44,836 nt of DNA from Mycobacterium sp. (GCA_025965975.1 JAOPVX010000372.1:1-44836), one strand, 5' to 3'; shown: positions 16,973-26,027, numbered from the stretch's first letter. Translations and numbers: made by a program. Notes: generated from the letters alone by a model not told the origin.

Positions 16973-17056
16973 GCGGAGTTCGATGCACTTGATGAGTCAG
17001 ATCAGGGGTGCGCACTCGGCAATTGGATCAGCGGCCGGCCTACTTGTGCTCGATAG

Positions 17057-17974
17057 GCCGGTGACTTCACTCGTGTCATCGCGGAGGAAACCGCGGCACT
17101 CGCCGACGACACGTTGCGTGCCGGACAGTTGGATGCTGAGGGTTTCACCCGGTGGTGGTGGGCAGTGATCCGCTGGATCGTGCTCGGCGACGCGGCGCGC
17201 AACGACGACAGCGTCACCGATGACCTGTGGCGACTGCGGAAGTCGGGCAACTGGTCGTTCCTGGGTCTACCCCATACCCGGCTGCGCGAACGATTCTTCG
17301 ACCGCCTGTACTCCTACACGGAGGCCGCCGATCCACAGAGTCTGATTGGCGCGCTGGCGCAGGTGCCGGCGCATGGTTGCGTCGATCCGGTCGGGCAGGT
17401 TCCGCACTGGTTGTTCGCCTTTGACGCCGCCGGGATGGCGGCACTGCGCGCGGCCGCGCTGCTGGCTGCTCGCCCAGAGAACCAAATGCGCTGCGAGACA
17501 GGTGATATCGAGCGGGAGCAGCTGCGACCGTTCCTGCGAGCCTGTTTGCTGGAATCGGTGCGGCTTTGGCCCACCACCCCGGCTATTTTGCGTGAGCTCA
17601 CCGAGAACATCACATTCGCCGATGGCGCCCGCTTCGGTTCGGGAAGTTCGGTATTGATCGTGACGCCGGCATTTCACCGCGACCCCGAGCTGTTGTCTTT
17701 CGCCGACGACTTTGTGCCGGACATCTGGTTGGACGGGCGAGCCGAGCAGTATCCGCAGCTGGTGCCGTTTAGCGCCGGGCCCGCCCAATGCCCGGGACGT
17801 AACCTCGTGCTCTTCCTCACCAGCACGGTTCTGGCCAATCTGCTGACGCTGATGCGACTACTGTTGCAGTCCACGCCGTCGCTGCAGCCGCACCGCCGGT
17901 TGCCGGTCACCCTCAACCAGTTCGGCGTGGCGTTTCGGGCCACCCCGGCGACCGTTGCGGCCCAATGGCACTGA
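17057..17974 (+). pseudogene. Cytochrome P450, N-terminally truncated
   Basis: The frame gives the C-terminal two thirds of a P450: FTRVIAEETAALADDTLRAG, the segment LFAFDAAGMAALRAAALLAA (I-helix position), ESVRLWPTTP (ExxR) and the heme loop FSAGPAQCPGRNLVLF with the Cys thiolate ligand. An in-frame TAG at 17054-17056 ends any upstream extension, and about 150 N-terminal residues are missing. In addition, the I-helix acid/Thr pair (AGxxT) is not clear: the text reads AFDAAGMAA. The only in-frame early start is TTG 17114, without a ribosome site. Probably inactive; the truncated heme domain could still be transcribed with the SRPBCC gene. Confidence 0.7.
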
Positions 17975-18028
17975 GCCTGTATCTACCTGCGAGCGGCCAG
18001 AGCTTTAGCCGCGGCTAGGCGTGGGCAG

Positions 18029-19552
18029 TTATGGCCCGTGTGCGAGATCCTTGGTGGCGGGGCCTTCCAGTAGGGCTCCATCCGGCGCGAACCGCGAGCC
18101 GTGCAGGGGACACTCCCAGGCCAGGTCGGCGTCGTTCCAGGTCACGATGCCACCGAGGTGCGGGCACACCGGAGACACCGAGCGATGGGTCCCGTCGACG
18201 ACGCTGTCGGCGCGCAGGTGCCAGGGCGGCCCATGCACGACGCCGTCGCCTTCTGAGGGGGTGGCCGCAGAGGCGGCGATCGGCGCGGCCCACCCCTTGG
18301 CCAGGTGGACGCCGACTTCCAGGTTTGATTGCAGCGCGGTCGCGAGTCCGACGAGTTCGTGCGGGCTCCAGCTGGCGAACGCGCTCGTCCAGTCCCTGCG
18401 GCCGCCAAGGATTTTGGAGGCCAGCGCCAGTGCCGCGGCCACTCCGTTGGACAGGCCCCACTTGTCGAAACCCGTTGCGATGAAGATCTTGTCGGACCTG
18501 GGTAGCAGGGGACCAACGTAGGGGAGTTCGTCGATGGGGGTGTAGTCCTGGGCAGACCAGAAGTGGGTCTGCGCGGCGCCGGGATAGTGCAGGGCCGCCC
18601 ATTTGGCGAGTTCTCGGATAGCCGCTGCGGAACCGTCGGCGCGGCCGACGGTGTGGCCCGCGCCTCCGACGATGAGCGTGTCCCCTTCGGCGGTCGGCGC
18701 GTAGCGCACCGACCGGGTGGGGGAGTCCACGGAGATGAACATGGGGCGTGTGATGTCTCCGGGCACGTTGAAGGCCAGGCAGTAGGAGCGCTGCGGTTTT
18801 AGCCGCGCGAAGAAGCCGCCGCGATCCAGGATCGGGATGCCGGTGGCCAGCACGCACTTGTGCGCGGTGATCGAAACCTGTTGCTGGCGTGTCTCGTCGA
18901 TCGATGCTGGGGTGCGCACGGTGATCCGCAGCGGGCCTGTGCCGGAAACCGAGGTGGCCCGAACGCCCTGTAACAGGATGCCACCGTGGATTTCAAGTTC
19001 GGTGGCAAGGCTGTTGAGGAACGGCATGGGGTCGATCTGAGCCTGGTCGGGCAACCGCACGCCACCGTGGAACGGGAACGGCACATCGGCGCGCTCGACC
19101 CACTCCGCGCCATCGAGGCCGGCCTCCCCGCAGGCCGCGAGTACGGATTTCGCGGCACCGACACCGTCCGGCGCCTGGGCGTATGCGTAGTCGTCTTCGC
19201 GCTGCACATGCAGCCCGTGGTCCTCGCAGTGGCGCAGCAGCCAATCGCGCCCCTCGACGTTGCCGGTGAGATAGGCGCCCAGCACCTCACGGCCGTGCTT
19301 GGCGGCGATCCGGGACAACTTGGTGCCCTGCAGCAGGCTGACTTTGCCAGTGGTATGGCCGGTAGCCCCAGCCCCAACGTGGCGGGCTTCGACCACCGTC
19401 ACCCGCTTGCCCGCCCTGGCCAGCAGCACGGCGCTCACCATGCCGGTGATACCGGCGCCGACAACCACCACGTCGCAGGATTTTTCGACGTTCTCGACGT
19501 CATGGCGCCTGCTGACGGACTCGACATGATCGGCAAGCCAAAGCGAAGTCAT
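18029..19552 (-). CDS. FAD-dependent oxidoreductase with C-terminal Rieske domain
   Basis: A 507-residue, two-domain protein. The N-terminal DAO-type FAD domain shows VVVVGAGITGMVSAVLLARA (about 30) and the GHTTGKVS loop; a late FAD contact is FIATGFDKWGLSNG. The C-terminal Rieske domain (about 410-507) has CPHLGG and CPLHGSRF, the CxH and CxxH pairs that bind a 2Fe-2S cluster. Such fusions are common in actinobacteria and cyanobacteria; the substrate is usually unknown, perhaps a glycine or amine oxidation. ATG at 19550-19552 is chosen: the SigF-type -10 ends 9 bases before it, and no ribosome site is present, so a leaderless mRNA is likely. Confidence 0.88.
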   Translation of the reverse strand: MTSLWLADHVESVSRRHDVENVEKSCDVVVVGAGITGMVSAVLLARAGKRVTVVEARHVGAGATGHTTGKVSLLQGTKLSRIAAKHGREVLGAYLTGNVEGRDWLLRHCEDHGLHVQREDDYAYAQAPDGVGAAKSVLAACGEAGLDGAEWVERADVPFPFHGGVRLPDQAQIDPMPFLNSLATELEIHGGILLQGVRATSVSGTGPLRITVRTPASIDETRQQQVSITAHKCVLATGIPILDRGGFFARLKPQRSYCLAFNVPGDITRPMFISVDSPTRSVRYAPTAEGDTLIVGGAGHTVGRADGSAAAIRELAKWAALHYPGAAQTHFWSAQDYTPIDELPYVGPLLPRSDKIFIATGFDKWGLSNGVAAALALASKILGGRRDWTSAFASWSPHELVGLATALQSNLEVGVHLAKGWAAPIAASAATPSEGDGVVHGPPWHLRADSVVDGTHRSVSPVCPHLGGIVTWNDADLAWECPLHGSRFAPDGALLEGPATKDLAHGP

Positions 19553-19561
19553 GCAGCACAC

Positions 19562-19586
19562 CTACCCGACCCGCCTTCAATCAAAC
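19562..19586 (-). promoter_or_regulatory. SigF-type promoter
   Basis: Reverse-strand GTTT (19583-19586), 15-base spacer, GGGTAG (19562-19567). Perfect -35; last -10 base differs from GGGTAT. The -10 lies 9 bases before ATG 19552, implying a leaderless transcript for the FAD-Rieske gene. Confidence 0.6.
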
Positions 19587-19703
19587 GTCGCAGCCCTGCG
19601 AACGGGCTACGCCACCCGAGGATTGGTCACTGAGCGAACTAACCGCAACGGGGGCGCGTGTCGATTCCGCGGCGACGCTTGCGGCACGAGACGCCGATCG
19701 GCG

Positions 19704-20113
19704 GTGACCGGCCGTTTGGTTTGCGACGCCTCGGCGGTGGTGAGCGCGCTACTCGATTCGGGAGAAGCCGGTTCGTAGGCAGCGGAGCGGCTGGCTCGGG
19801 CCGACCTCTTCGCTCCGGCTCTGATGCCCTTTGAGTGCTCGAACATTATCCGCCGACTTGAACTGTGTGGGCTTGTCAGCGCCGACCAGGCAGTCCAAGC
19901 GCACGCCGATCTGGTGGACTTGCCTATCGACCTGTGGCCCTATGAGGTGTTGGCCGTGTGATATGGCAGTTGCACCCTAATCTCACGAGTTACGACGCGG
20001 CCTACATCGCTTTGGCCGAGGCGCTCGGACTTGCCCTCGTGGCGCCGGATCGGCGTATTCAACGAGCTGCCGGCATCGGCTGCACGGTGGAAACTGACCC
20101 GGGACCGGTGTAG
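19704..20113 (+). pseudogene. VapC-type PIN-domain toxin, broken
   Basis: GTG 19704 opens VTGRLVCDASAVVSALLDSG, with the first catalytic Asp of PIN ribonucleases (VCDAS). TAG at 19776-19778 interrupts (probably a Trp codon before). The same frame continues AAERLARADLFAPALMPFEC then NIIRRLELCGLVSADQAVQA, ending in TGA 19959-19961. A one-frame shift recovers QLHPNLTSYDAAYIALAEAL and LVAPDRRIQRAAGIGC to TAG 20111-20113, including the late acid residues (YDAAY and PDRR). The catalytic acids survive, but one stop and one frameshift break the gene. No VapB antitoxin frame is visible upstream, so the pair looks fully decayed. Confidence 0.75.
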
Positions 20114-20401
20114 TCGTGGGTGCCCCTGGCAGCCTGTTCCGGCCCGCCAGGCTGAGTAGGACGTCGGCTGCTGCCCTAGGGCCGCGCGATGTTCGCTCTG
20201 GCAGGAACCGTCAGTGCGGTCCAGTCACGGGAGTGGCGCCGCTGCCGGTGCTCGATTCGCCTGCACGCGTAGGGGTCCGGCGGTTCGTGTGTCGCGATTC
20301 CGGCGCCGAGCAGAATCGCCGGCTCGGGTGCGCCGTCCAGCCTTGCAGCGTTGCCTTCACGGCCTGAAGGCGTCATCGATGTGGCACATCGCGGGACGGG
20401 G
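20114..20401. other. Stretch without a supported gene
   Basis: About 290 bases between two decayed genes. Nothing recognised. Confidence 0.4.
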
Positions 20402-20551
20402 TTACCGGCTGAATTCAGACCAGCGGGCGAGGTCGAGCGTGACGTGGTGGATATCGCTGTCGGAGCGCTGGTGTGCGGCGATCGTGTGCGGGTTTCGCGC
20501 CAGCTTGCGCTCTGATCGGTGCAGTTGGCGAATCGTCGGCTCGATCTTCAC
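20402..20551 (-). pseudogene. Small gene following the molybdopterin oxidoreductase, probably truncated
   Basis: GTG (20549-20551) to TAA (20402-20404), 49 residues: VKIEPTIRQLHRSERKLARN, then AAHQRSDSDIHHVTLDLARW. Helical, with Glu/Arg/His composition. Small helical proteins of this kind follow nitrate-reductase-like molybdoenzyme genes in some mycobacteria, and it overlaps the presumed end of the molybdoenzyme frame. It ends abruptly at WSEFSR, so the 3' part is likely lost. The family is not known with confidence. Confidence 0.35.
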
Positions 20552-21040
20552 GACTGTGTTCCCGTGTACTCCTGATCCGTGTCACTTCTGACGCGATTGC
20601 GCCGCTGGTGTACCGCCGCCGCGGCGGTCTTGAAGGTCGGTTGCTTGGAGCAGGATCCCAGTCGGTCAGGGTCAGTTCGTAGGCCGCGCGGTGGTGATCA
20701 CCACCGTCGGCGTCCCAATAGCCGTGGTGGAACGGGACGAATATGACGTCCGGCCTGATATTGCTGAGGCGTACTTTGGCGGTGATAGTGCCGCGGGGCG
20801 TGCCGACGTCGACCTCGTCGCCGTCGGTGATGCCATCGCGCTGCGCGTCGGAATGCGACATTTCCACCCATACCTTGGGCGCGGCCGCCTGAAGTTGCGG
20901 TGCCCGAGCGGTTTTCGTCCGGGTATGGAAGTGGTACACCGTGCGACCGGTGATCAACGCGTATGGGTACTTCCGATTCGGCGGCTCATGTGGCGGCAGG
21001 TATTCGGAAGCCTTGATGATGGCTGCACCTCGACGCGATC
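20552..21040 (-). pseudogene. Molybdopterin oxidoreductase, C-terminal domain remnant
   Basis: The reverse frame from about 21040 reads AIIKASEYLPPHEPPNRKYP, YALITGRTVYHFHTRTKT, VWVEMSHSDAQRDGITDGDE, VIFVPFHHGYWD and AYELTLTDWDPA. This is the molybdopterin-dinucleotide-binding domain of nitrate reductase/formate dehydrogenase-like enzymes. After TDWDPA the conserved SKQPTFKTAA is in a different frame (indel near 20660). The catalytic domains are absent: the upstream neighbour is a glycosyltransferase remnant, with the joint near 21020-21040. So a deletion has removed most of this gene and fused it to another. Confidence 0.7.
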
Positions 21041-21759
21041 CAGGCACGCATAGCTCAGTATCGCTTTGCCCACTTTGGGTGCGAACCAGTGGTTACCGGG
21101 GTCGAAGATCTCGTCGTGGACGTCGATCCGCAGCACCGCGCCGGGTAGCACTGCGACCACCGCACGGAGGGTGTCGATGACCGGGAGCGGGTCCATGTTG
21201 GCACGCGGACTCTTGGCGTGCACACCGACGACGAAGCGCGCGCCGCGGTGACGTGGGCGGTCGATCCAAGCGCGGCTGAGCATGTGCGGGTGGGGGAGCA
21301 CATGCGCGGATCGGTTCCATCGTCGCCGGACTGCCCGGGCGGCTCCCGGTGTCAGGGTGATCACGGTGTGTGCCGCAGCCAACAGCACGTCTTGCTGCTT
21401 GCGTGTGCGCCGGGTTCGCGATGGTGCGGGGTTACGCAGGTCGTGCACCCATGTACACGAGCGGCTTGTCGTGCATCTTCAGTTCCTGCACCACGTCGGT
21501 GAGAACTTCGGGGCTGATGGCATCGAAAACCGAAATGGACCTGGAACACGTCGAACCGCTGGTGATTGTCGCTGACCCAACCCGGTTCGAGCATCAGCGG
21601 CGGCCACCAGCCGCCCGGCACGGGCCGACCGTCCGCTGGCACCGGATCGTCAAGGCGCACAACGGGACCGCGCCGATAGGACTCGGGCAGGTGTCGAACG
21701 TAGAGGTGCGAGGCGGCCACAGAGGCGATGCGCAACGACAAGCTCCACGGATTGGTCAT
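21041..21759 (-). pseudogene. Glycosyltransferase (GT4-like), frameshifted and truncated
   Basis: From ATG 21757-21759 the protein reads MTNPWSLSLRIASVAASHLY then RRGPVVRLDDPVPADGRPVP and FDVFQVHFGF, typical of sugar transferases that act like GT-B family 4. An extra T after HFGF (about 21520) shifts the frame; the next part, AISPEVLTDVVQELKMHDKP, is in a second frame, and an extra G (about 21450) restores a third: VHDLRN. The frame ending near 21040 gives VVITLTPGAA-like ITLTPGAARAVRRRW, then VLPHPHMLSRAW and FVVGVHAKSPRANMDPLPVI. The C-terminal donor-binding domain is then cut by the molybdoenzyme tail. Clearly broken. Confidence 0.7.
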
Positions 21760-22113
21760 CAGGCTTGCTCGCGTGGGCTGTGCACAATCTGGGTGCGTGG
21801 GCAGGATGTGCGTCTGGCTCCCGAGCGGCAGCTTCCCCCGGTATTGAAGGATGCTGCGGACCGGTGCTACCCGTTGGGCGCCGGTAAAACAACGTGTCGG
21901 GCAGCCGCACGGCTATCCGAAATAGTCGCTCCACGATGGGCGTGAACCCACCGTGCAGCAGCGCAATCGCAGCACGTTTAGGGCTTGCGTGACGGCGCGG
22001 GTTGTGCGAGCTAGCAGAGTATCCGCCGGACGTGAACGATCTGTTCGGCACCTCATCGGTCGGTGGCATAGGGCCGGAAGATACCGACACCGGCGGGGCA
22101 GCCCGTCGGGCTG
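21760..22113. other. Stretch without a supported gene
   Basis: About 350 bases upstream of the glycosyltransferase remnant. Frames exist on both strands but none looks protein-like. A perfect TTTA-rich or RNA-like element was not seen. Confidence 0.4.
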
Positions 22114-22389
22114 TCAGACGGGCGGCGCGTCATCAGTGATCGCGCGGTAACCTCGTGCACCGGCGCGGTCCACGATGGCACGGACCACGCCGAAGATCAG
22201 TCCTTGCAGGGCCGCTGCCGACAGGGCCGCCGTCGTCGACCTGTCGAGGTCCTTGGGATCGGGCGGGTCCTGGGCGCTGTCATCGATACGGCGCCAGAGC
22301 TGTTTGAAAACTGCTCCGGCGAGCAGTCCGCCGGACACGCTGGTAGCGATCGACAGCGGCACATACAACGCCTTGGTGGTCTTGCTCAT
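22114..22389 (-). CDS. DUF4235 family membrane protein
   Basis: A 91-residue protein with the family layout: an N-terminal helix PLSIATSVSGGLLAGAVFKQ, then LWRRI, a short acidic linker with DPKDLDRS, and a second helix AALQGLIFGVVRAIVDRAGA ending in a short tail. Function unknown. Its ATG overlaps the stop of the gene in front by ATGA (22386-22389), so the two are co-translated. Confidence 0.85.
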   Translation of the reverse strand: MSKTTKALYVPLSIATSVSGGLLAGAVFKQLWRRIDDSAQDPPDPKDLDRSTTAALSAAALQGLIFGVVRAIVDRAGARGYRAITDDAPPV

Positions 22390-22655
22390 GCCGTCGTCCT
22401 CCTAGATCGATCCGCGCGACCGCTGGCTGGCCGCTTACCGGCGACGTGGTTTGCTGCTTGGCGTCGGCCGCGCCTGCCCTGCGCCAACCAAGCCAGCCCC
22501 GTGCCCACACACAGAAGCGCGACAATTGTTGCGTCGGTGGCGAATCCGACGAGATGCAATGCGAATCCGGTGACACACGACACTAGCGCTGCGACGCCGG
22601 CGACGACCAGTACCGCACCCGGGGTGGCGCGCACCCCACCGCTGTCCTTGCCCAC
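22386..22655 (-). CDS. Small two-helix membrane protein, operon with DUF4235
   Basis: An 89-residue protein from GTG at 22653-22655 (VGKDSGGVRATPGAV). Two hydrophobic segments (AVLVVAGVAALVSCVTGFAL and GFATDATIVALLCVGTGLAW) and a basic tail QGRRGRRQAANHVAGKRPA. The longer frame upstream is rejected: a very strong ribosome site (AGAGGAGG, about 6 bases before) and the perfect SigF-type promoter (22691-22716) both place the start here. Family not recognised; it resembles small stress-induced membrane proteins found with DUF4235. Confidence 0.75.
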   Translation of the reverse strand: MGKDSGGVRATPGAVLVVAGVAALVSCVTGFALHLVGFATDATIVALLCVGTGLAWLAQGRRGRRQAANHVAGKRPASGRADRSRRTTA

Positions 22656-22690
22656 TTCACTTCCTCCTCTAAGACCGTCTGGTTCGCGCA

Positions 22691-22716
22691 ATACCCGTGG
22701 CGGGGTGGGGCGAAAC
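22691..22716 (-). promoter_or_regulatory. SigF-type promoter, perfect match
   Basis: Reverse-strand GTTT (22713-22716), 16-base spacer, GGGTAT (22691-22696), a full match to the mycobacterial SigF consensus. It serves the two-gene operon starting at GTG 22655; the leader is about 30 bases. Confidence 0.75.
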
Positions 22717-23301
22717 CGTACCGGGCGGAGCGTCCGAGGATCATCGCGCGCATCGGTGACACAGAAGACTCCGCGCCAACCCCGACCCCAGCGGAGCCAC
22801 GGTGTGCGGACTCGGCCTCCGATGGTTGCTCTCCGGTCATTGAGAACGCCTGGTGGCATAGGGCGCGTCGATAACGTTCCGCGTTTGCGGGTTCGTCTCC
22901 GCGGGGTACACGCCATGCTCCTTGTTCACGCACCTGGAAGGAGGCCGAGGTGGCCGAGTGTCCGGCGCACTGGGGGTCCACGCGTCTAGTGCCGGCCGAT
23001 CGGGTCGGGGGCTCCGATCGCGGTGGTAGGCCGTCTCGAACGCGGCCAGGCCGACGACCGCGCGATCAGGTGGACGCAGTGTCTTCGGCGGTGGTTTGGC
23101 CGGCCCGCAGTCGCGCTGCTGCTCTCCAGGTGGCCAATGGTGGTCCGCTCGAGCCCGCGGATGTCGGACGCGCCCTCGCACAAACCCCGACGCCCGTTCA
23201 CCCCGCCAGCCCATGCACCTTCCCGACCCGGCTGATAGGCCGCTGTCGACGTGTCGTGCTGTGGCGCAGTGAGTTCGGCGCGCTGACGAGGCCGTGACGT
23301 C
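22717..23301. other. 585-base stretch without a supported gene
   Basis: Frames on both strands are Arg/Pro-rich shadows. Nothing recognisable. Confidence 0.45.
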
Positions 23302-24018
23302 ATGGATGTCGACCACCCCGAGCGAGACCAGCACTGGGATGACCAGTCCCGTGCGGAGACCGAAACCGAACGGCTGTACCGTAATTGGTCCACCCTGCTC
23401 CAAGAGCTGCGAGTGACACAGACCGGCGTTCAGCTGTTGACCGGATTCCTGCTGACCCTGCCCTTTCAGCAGCGTTTCGACCGGCTCGACGAACTGATGC
23501 GCGGCGTCTACGCCGCGACCGTGGCGTGTTCGGTCGCCGCGACGCTGGCGCTGGTGGCCCCCGTTGCGATGCACCGGGTCCTGTTCAGCCAGCACCGGCT
23601 CAAGACCCTGGTGTCGGCCGCGCACCGGCTGGCCTATGCCGGGCTCGTGCTGCTGGGTTTGGCTTTGGTGGGCGTGACGCTCGTGGTCTACGGCCGCGGT
23701 ACCGCGTCCGTAGCCGGGGCCATCGCCTTGGGCGCCTTCGCCATCTTGTGGGTGACGTTGCCGCTTTGTCCTTCGGTCAAGAACGCTTGGCGGTGGGGCG
23801 CCGCCCGTCAGCCGCGTCGGCATCCCGGGAGTAGTTTGGGTCGCTCGCGAGTCGGCTGCTCCGTGCGCCGTGGGCGAAGTACACCACTAGGCCCAGCACC
23901 ATCCAGACCAAGAACCGGACCCACGTCGCGGCGGGAAGGTTCAGCATCAGGTAGAGCGCGCTCAGCACGGCGAGCACGGGCACGACCGGGACGCCAGGGC
24001 TGCGGAAGGCCCGCTTGA
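23302..24018 (+). CDS. DUF6328-like membrane protein with a run-on C-terminus
   Basis: A 238-residue frame from ATG 23302. Residues 1-165 are typical: ETERLYRNWSTLLQELRVTQ then TGVQLLTGFLLTLPFQQRF, the family's opening, followed by three more hydrophobic helices (VAATLALVAPVAMHRVLF, LAYAGLVLLGLALVGVTLVV, AGAIALGAFAILWVTLPL). After about residue 170 the sequence is Arg/Ser/Gly-rich and lies antisense to the permease gene for 242 bases. The family normally ends near residue 165, so the native stop is probably lost by a small indel near 23800. Function of the family is unknown. Confidence 0.7.
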   Translation: MDVDHPERDQHWDDQSRAETETERLYRNWSTLLQELRVTQTGVQLLTGFLLTLPFQQRFDRLDELMRGVYAATVACSVAATLALVAPVAMHRVLFSQHRLKTLVSAAHRLAYAGLVLLGLALVGVTLVVYGRGTASVAGAIALGAFAILWVTLPLCPSVKNAWRWGAARQPRRHPGSSLGRSRVGCSVRRGRSTPLGPAPSRPRTGPTSRREGSASGRARSARRARARPGRQGCGRPA

Positions 24019-25285
24019 GATCGGGTCTGGTGCGTCGCAGCACTAGGACCCCGATTGCGACGAGCACGAACGCGAACAAAGTCCCGATGTTCACCAGTTC
24101 GGCCAGCGCCGTCAACGGCACGAAGGTCGCTATCGCAGCGACGATCACACCGGTCAGCATCGTCGTACGCAAGGGGGTGCCAAACTGCGGGCTGACCCTC
24201 GCAAAAGCCGACGGCAGCAGCTGATCCCGGCTCATGGCGAAGAACACCCGGCTTTGACCGAGCATCAGCACCAAGATGACCGACGTCAGCCCGACGAGAG
24301 CCCCGAGCGAGACCACCGTCGCGAACGCGGGGCGTCCGACCGAGCGGAAGGCCTCGGCGAGCGGAGCATCGACCTTGATGTCGGTGTACTTCACCATCCC
24401 GGTCACCACCAAGGACACCGCGACGTAGAGCACGGTGCAGATCCCCAGCGAGCCGAAGATGCCGATCGGCATGTCCCGCTGGGGGTTCTTGGTCTCCTCG
24501 GCGGCGGTCGCGACGATGTCGAATCCGATGTAGGCGAAAAACACCAGCGCCGCTCCCGTAAAGATCCCACTGACCCCGAACGCACCGGGAGACAGGCCCA
24601 GATCCTGTAGCAGCGACGCAGTCGCCTTGCCCCCGCTGGCGGCGGGCGACCCCGACGGCGGGATGAACGGCGAGTAGTTGCTCCACTTGATGAAGAACAA
24701 GCCGGCCACGATCACCAGCAGCACGATGCCCAACTTGATGGCGACGAAGACGAAGTTGACTTGTGAGGAGATCTTGATCCCCACGCAGAGGACGACGGTG
24801 AGGATCAGCACGATCGCCGCGGCGACCAGGTTGTGTCCCTGCCCAAAGGCGAAGCCCGGGAGTGGGATGCCGGCTCCCTTCAACAGGTCGGCGAAGTAGC
24901 CCGACCACCCCACCGCCACCGTGCTCGCTCCCAGGGCCAGCTCCAGGATCAGATCCCAGCCGATGATCCAGGCGACTAGCTCGCCCAGGCTCGCATAGGA
25001 GAATGTGTACGCCGAACCTGAAACCGGCACCGTGCTAGCGAACTCGGCGTAGCAGAGCGCAGCCAGCGCGCACGCTAGGCCCGAGAACACGAATGAGAGC
25101 GCTATGGACGGCCCGGCCTTCTGTCCGGCCGCCTCCCCCGTCAGCACGAAAATGCCGGTGCCGAGGATCACGCCGACCCCGAACACCACGAGCTGTACCG
25201 GGCCCAGCTCCTTGCGCAGCTGGTGCTCGGACTCCTCGGTGTCGGCGATCGACTGCTCAACACTCTTGGTGCGCGTGAGGTTCAT
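23777..25285 (-). CDS. APC-family amino acid permease
   Basis: A 502-residue, about 12-helix transporter of the amino acid-polyamine-organocation superfamily, cationic-amino-acid type. The first helix motif is VVFGVGVILGTGIFVLTGEA with the unwound GxGIF that binds the substrate amino group; the consensus CALAALCYAEFASTVPVSGS follows near residue 75. The middle segment FFAYIGFDIVATAAEETKNP is diagnostic of this transporter group. The substrate cannot be told. ATG 25285 has a purine-rich site upstream. No SigF-type promoter was found. Confidence 0.92.
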   Translation of the reverse strand: MNLTRTKSVEQSIADTEESEHQLRKELGPVQLVVFGVGVILGTGIFVLTGEAAGQKAGPSIALSFVFSGLACALAALCYAEFASTVPVSGSAYTFSYASLGELVAWIIGWDLILELALGASTVAVGWSGYFADLLKGAGIPLPGFAFGQGHNLVAAAIVLILTVVLCVGIKISSQVNFVFVAIKLGIVLLVIVAGLFFIKWSNYSPFIPPSGSPAASGGKATASLLQDLGLSPGAFGVSGIFTGAALVFFAYIGFDIVATAAEETKNPQRDMPIGIFGSLGICTVLYVAVSLVVTGMVKYTDIKVDAPLAEAFRSVGRPAFATVVSLGALVGLTSVILVLMLGQSRVFFAMSRDQLLPSAFARVSPQFGTPLRTTMLTGVIVAAIATFVPLTALAELVNIGTLFAFVLVAIGVLVLRRTRPDLKRAFRSPGVPVVPVLAVLSALYLMLNLPAATWVRFLVWMVLGLVVYFAHGARSSRLASDPNYSRDADAADGRRPTAKRS

Positions 25286-25646
25286 CGGTCCATCCCCGTT
25301 TCAGCTCGATTCGCCTGATGTCAGTACGTCACGACGGCGGCTCTAAGCCCGTATGCCCGTCGTGCACCACGCGAAACGTTCCGGTGAAGTGACGGTCCGT
25401 ACCGATGCAGCTGATAACGGGCGGACGCCGACCGTGCCTAGCGCGCCGCCCGGGACGACGTTTTCGAAGGGCTCGCGAAGGTGCTGGCACACGTCCGCTG
25501 GACCGATCACCCACCGGCCGCGGAGTAGCCGTGGACACCGCTCGAAACTCCTGCTCCATCAGTGCGATTGGGCGTTAGACGGGAGAGGCGCTGTAGCACA
25601 TGGGCTTCCGAAAGCACCGCGGCGCTGTGCGGCGATCAGTCGCGCT
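25286..25646. other. Stretch without a supported gene
   Basis: About 360 bases; frames on either strand are short and lack family marks or ribosome sites. Confidence 0.45.
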
Positions 25647-26027
25647 CTAGGGAATGCTCGCGCAGCCGACGCCAGGAACACAGCCGCCACCGCCACCGGG
25701 TCCACCGCCCCCTGACGGACCGCCGGGTATGGAGCCGCCGCCGCCGCCGGGACCGCCGCTGCCGGTCGGGCCGCTAGGAACGGAACCGTCGCCGCTACCG
25801 GGACCGCCGCTGCCGGTCGGCCCGCCGGGAACTGAACCGCCGCCCGAGGTGTCACCGGGAGCAGACGATGTCGGCGCCGGCGTCGTGCTGGTCGTCGAGC
25901 TCGTTGTGGTAGTCGTTGTGGTGCTGCTGCTCGTCGAGCCGCCACTGCCGCCGCCGCACCCGACGGCCAGCGCCAGCATCGCGACGCCGCCGAGCAGCGC
26001 AACCGTCACTTTGGGTTCGGACTTCAT
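25647..26027 (-). CDS. Gly/Pro-rich repeat lipoprotein
   Basis: A 126-residue lipoprotein. Signal peptide MKSEPKVTVALLGGVAMLAL ends with lipobox LAVGC (Cys about residue 24). Then a GGGSGG and a Ser/Thr run, and three tandem copies of a 16-17-residue unit of the form SVPGGPTGSGGPGSGDG, the third imperfect (SIPGGPSGGGGPGGGGG). It ends CVPGVGCASIP, with two cysteines that may form a disulfide. Low-complexity, extended, exported. Function unknown. A perfect SigF-type promoter precedes it. Confidence 0.75.
   Translation of the reverse strand: MKSEPKVTVALLGGVAMLALAVGCGGGSGGSTSSSTTTTTTTSSTTSTTPAPTSSAPGDTSGGGSVPGGPTGSGGPGSGDGSVPSGPTGSGGPGGGGGSIPGGPSGGGGPGGGGGCVPGVGCASIP

Noticed and set aside
17261-17275. 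CATACCC within the P450 frame as a further SigF -10
   Set aside because: It lies inside coding sequence and no gene starts near it on the reverse strand.
25721-25735. GGGTAT in the repeat lipoprotein gene region
   Set aside because: Inside coding sequence, with no start behind it and no -35.
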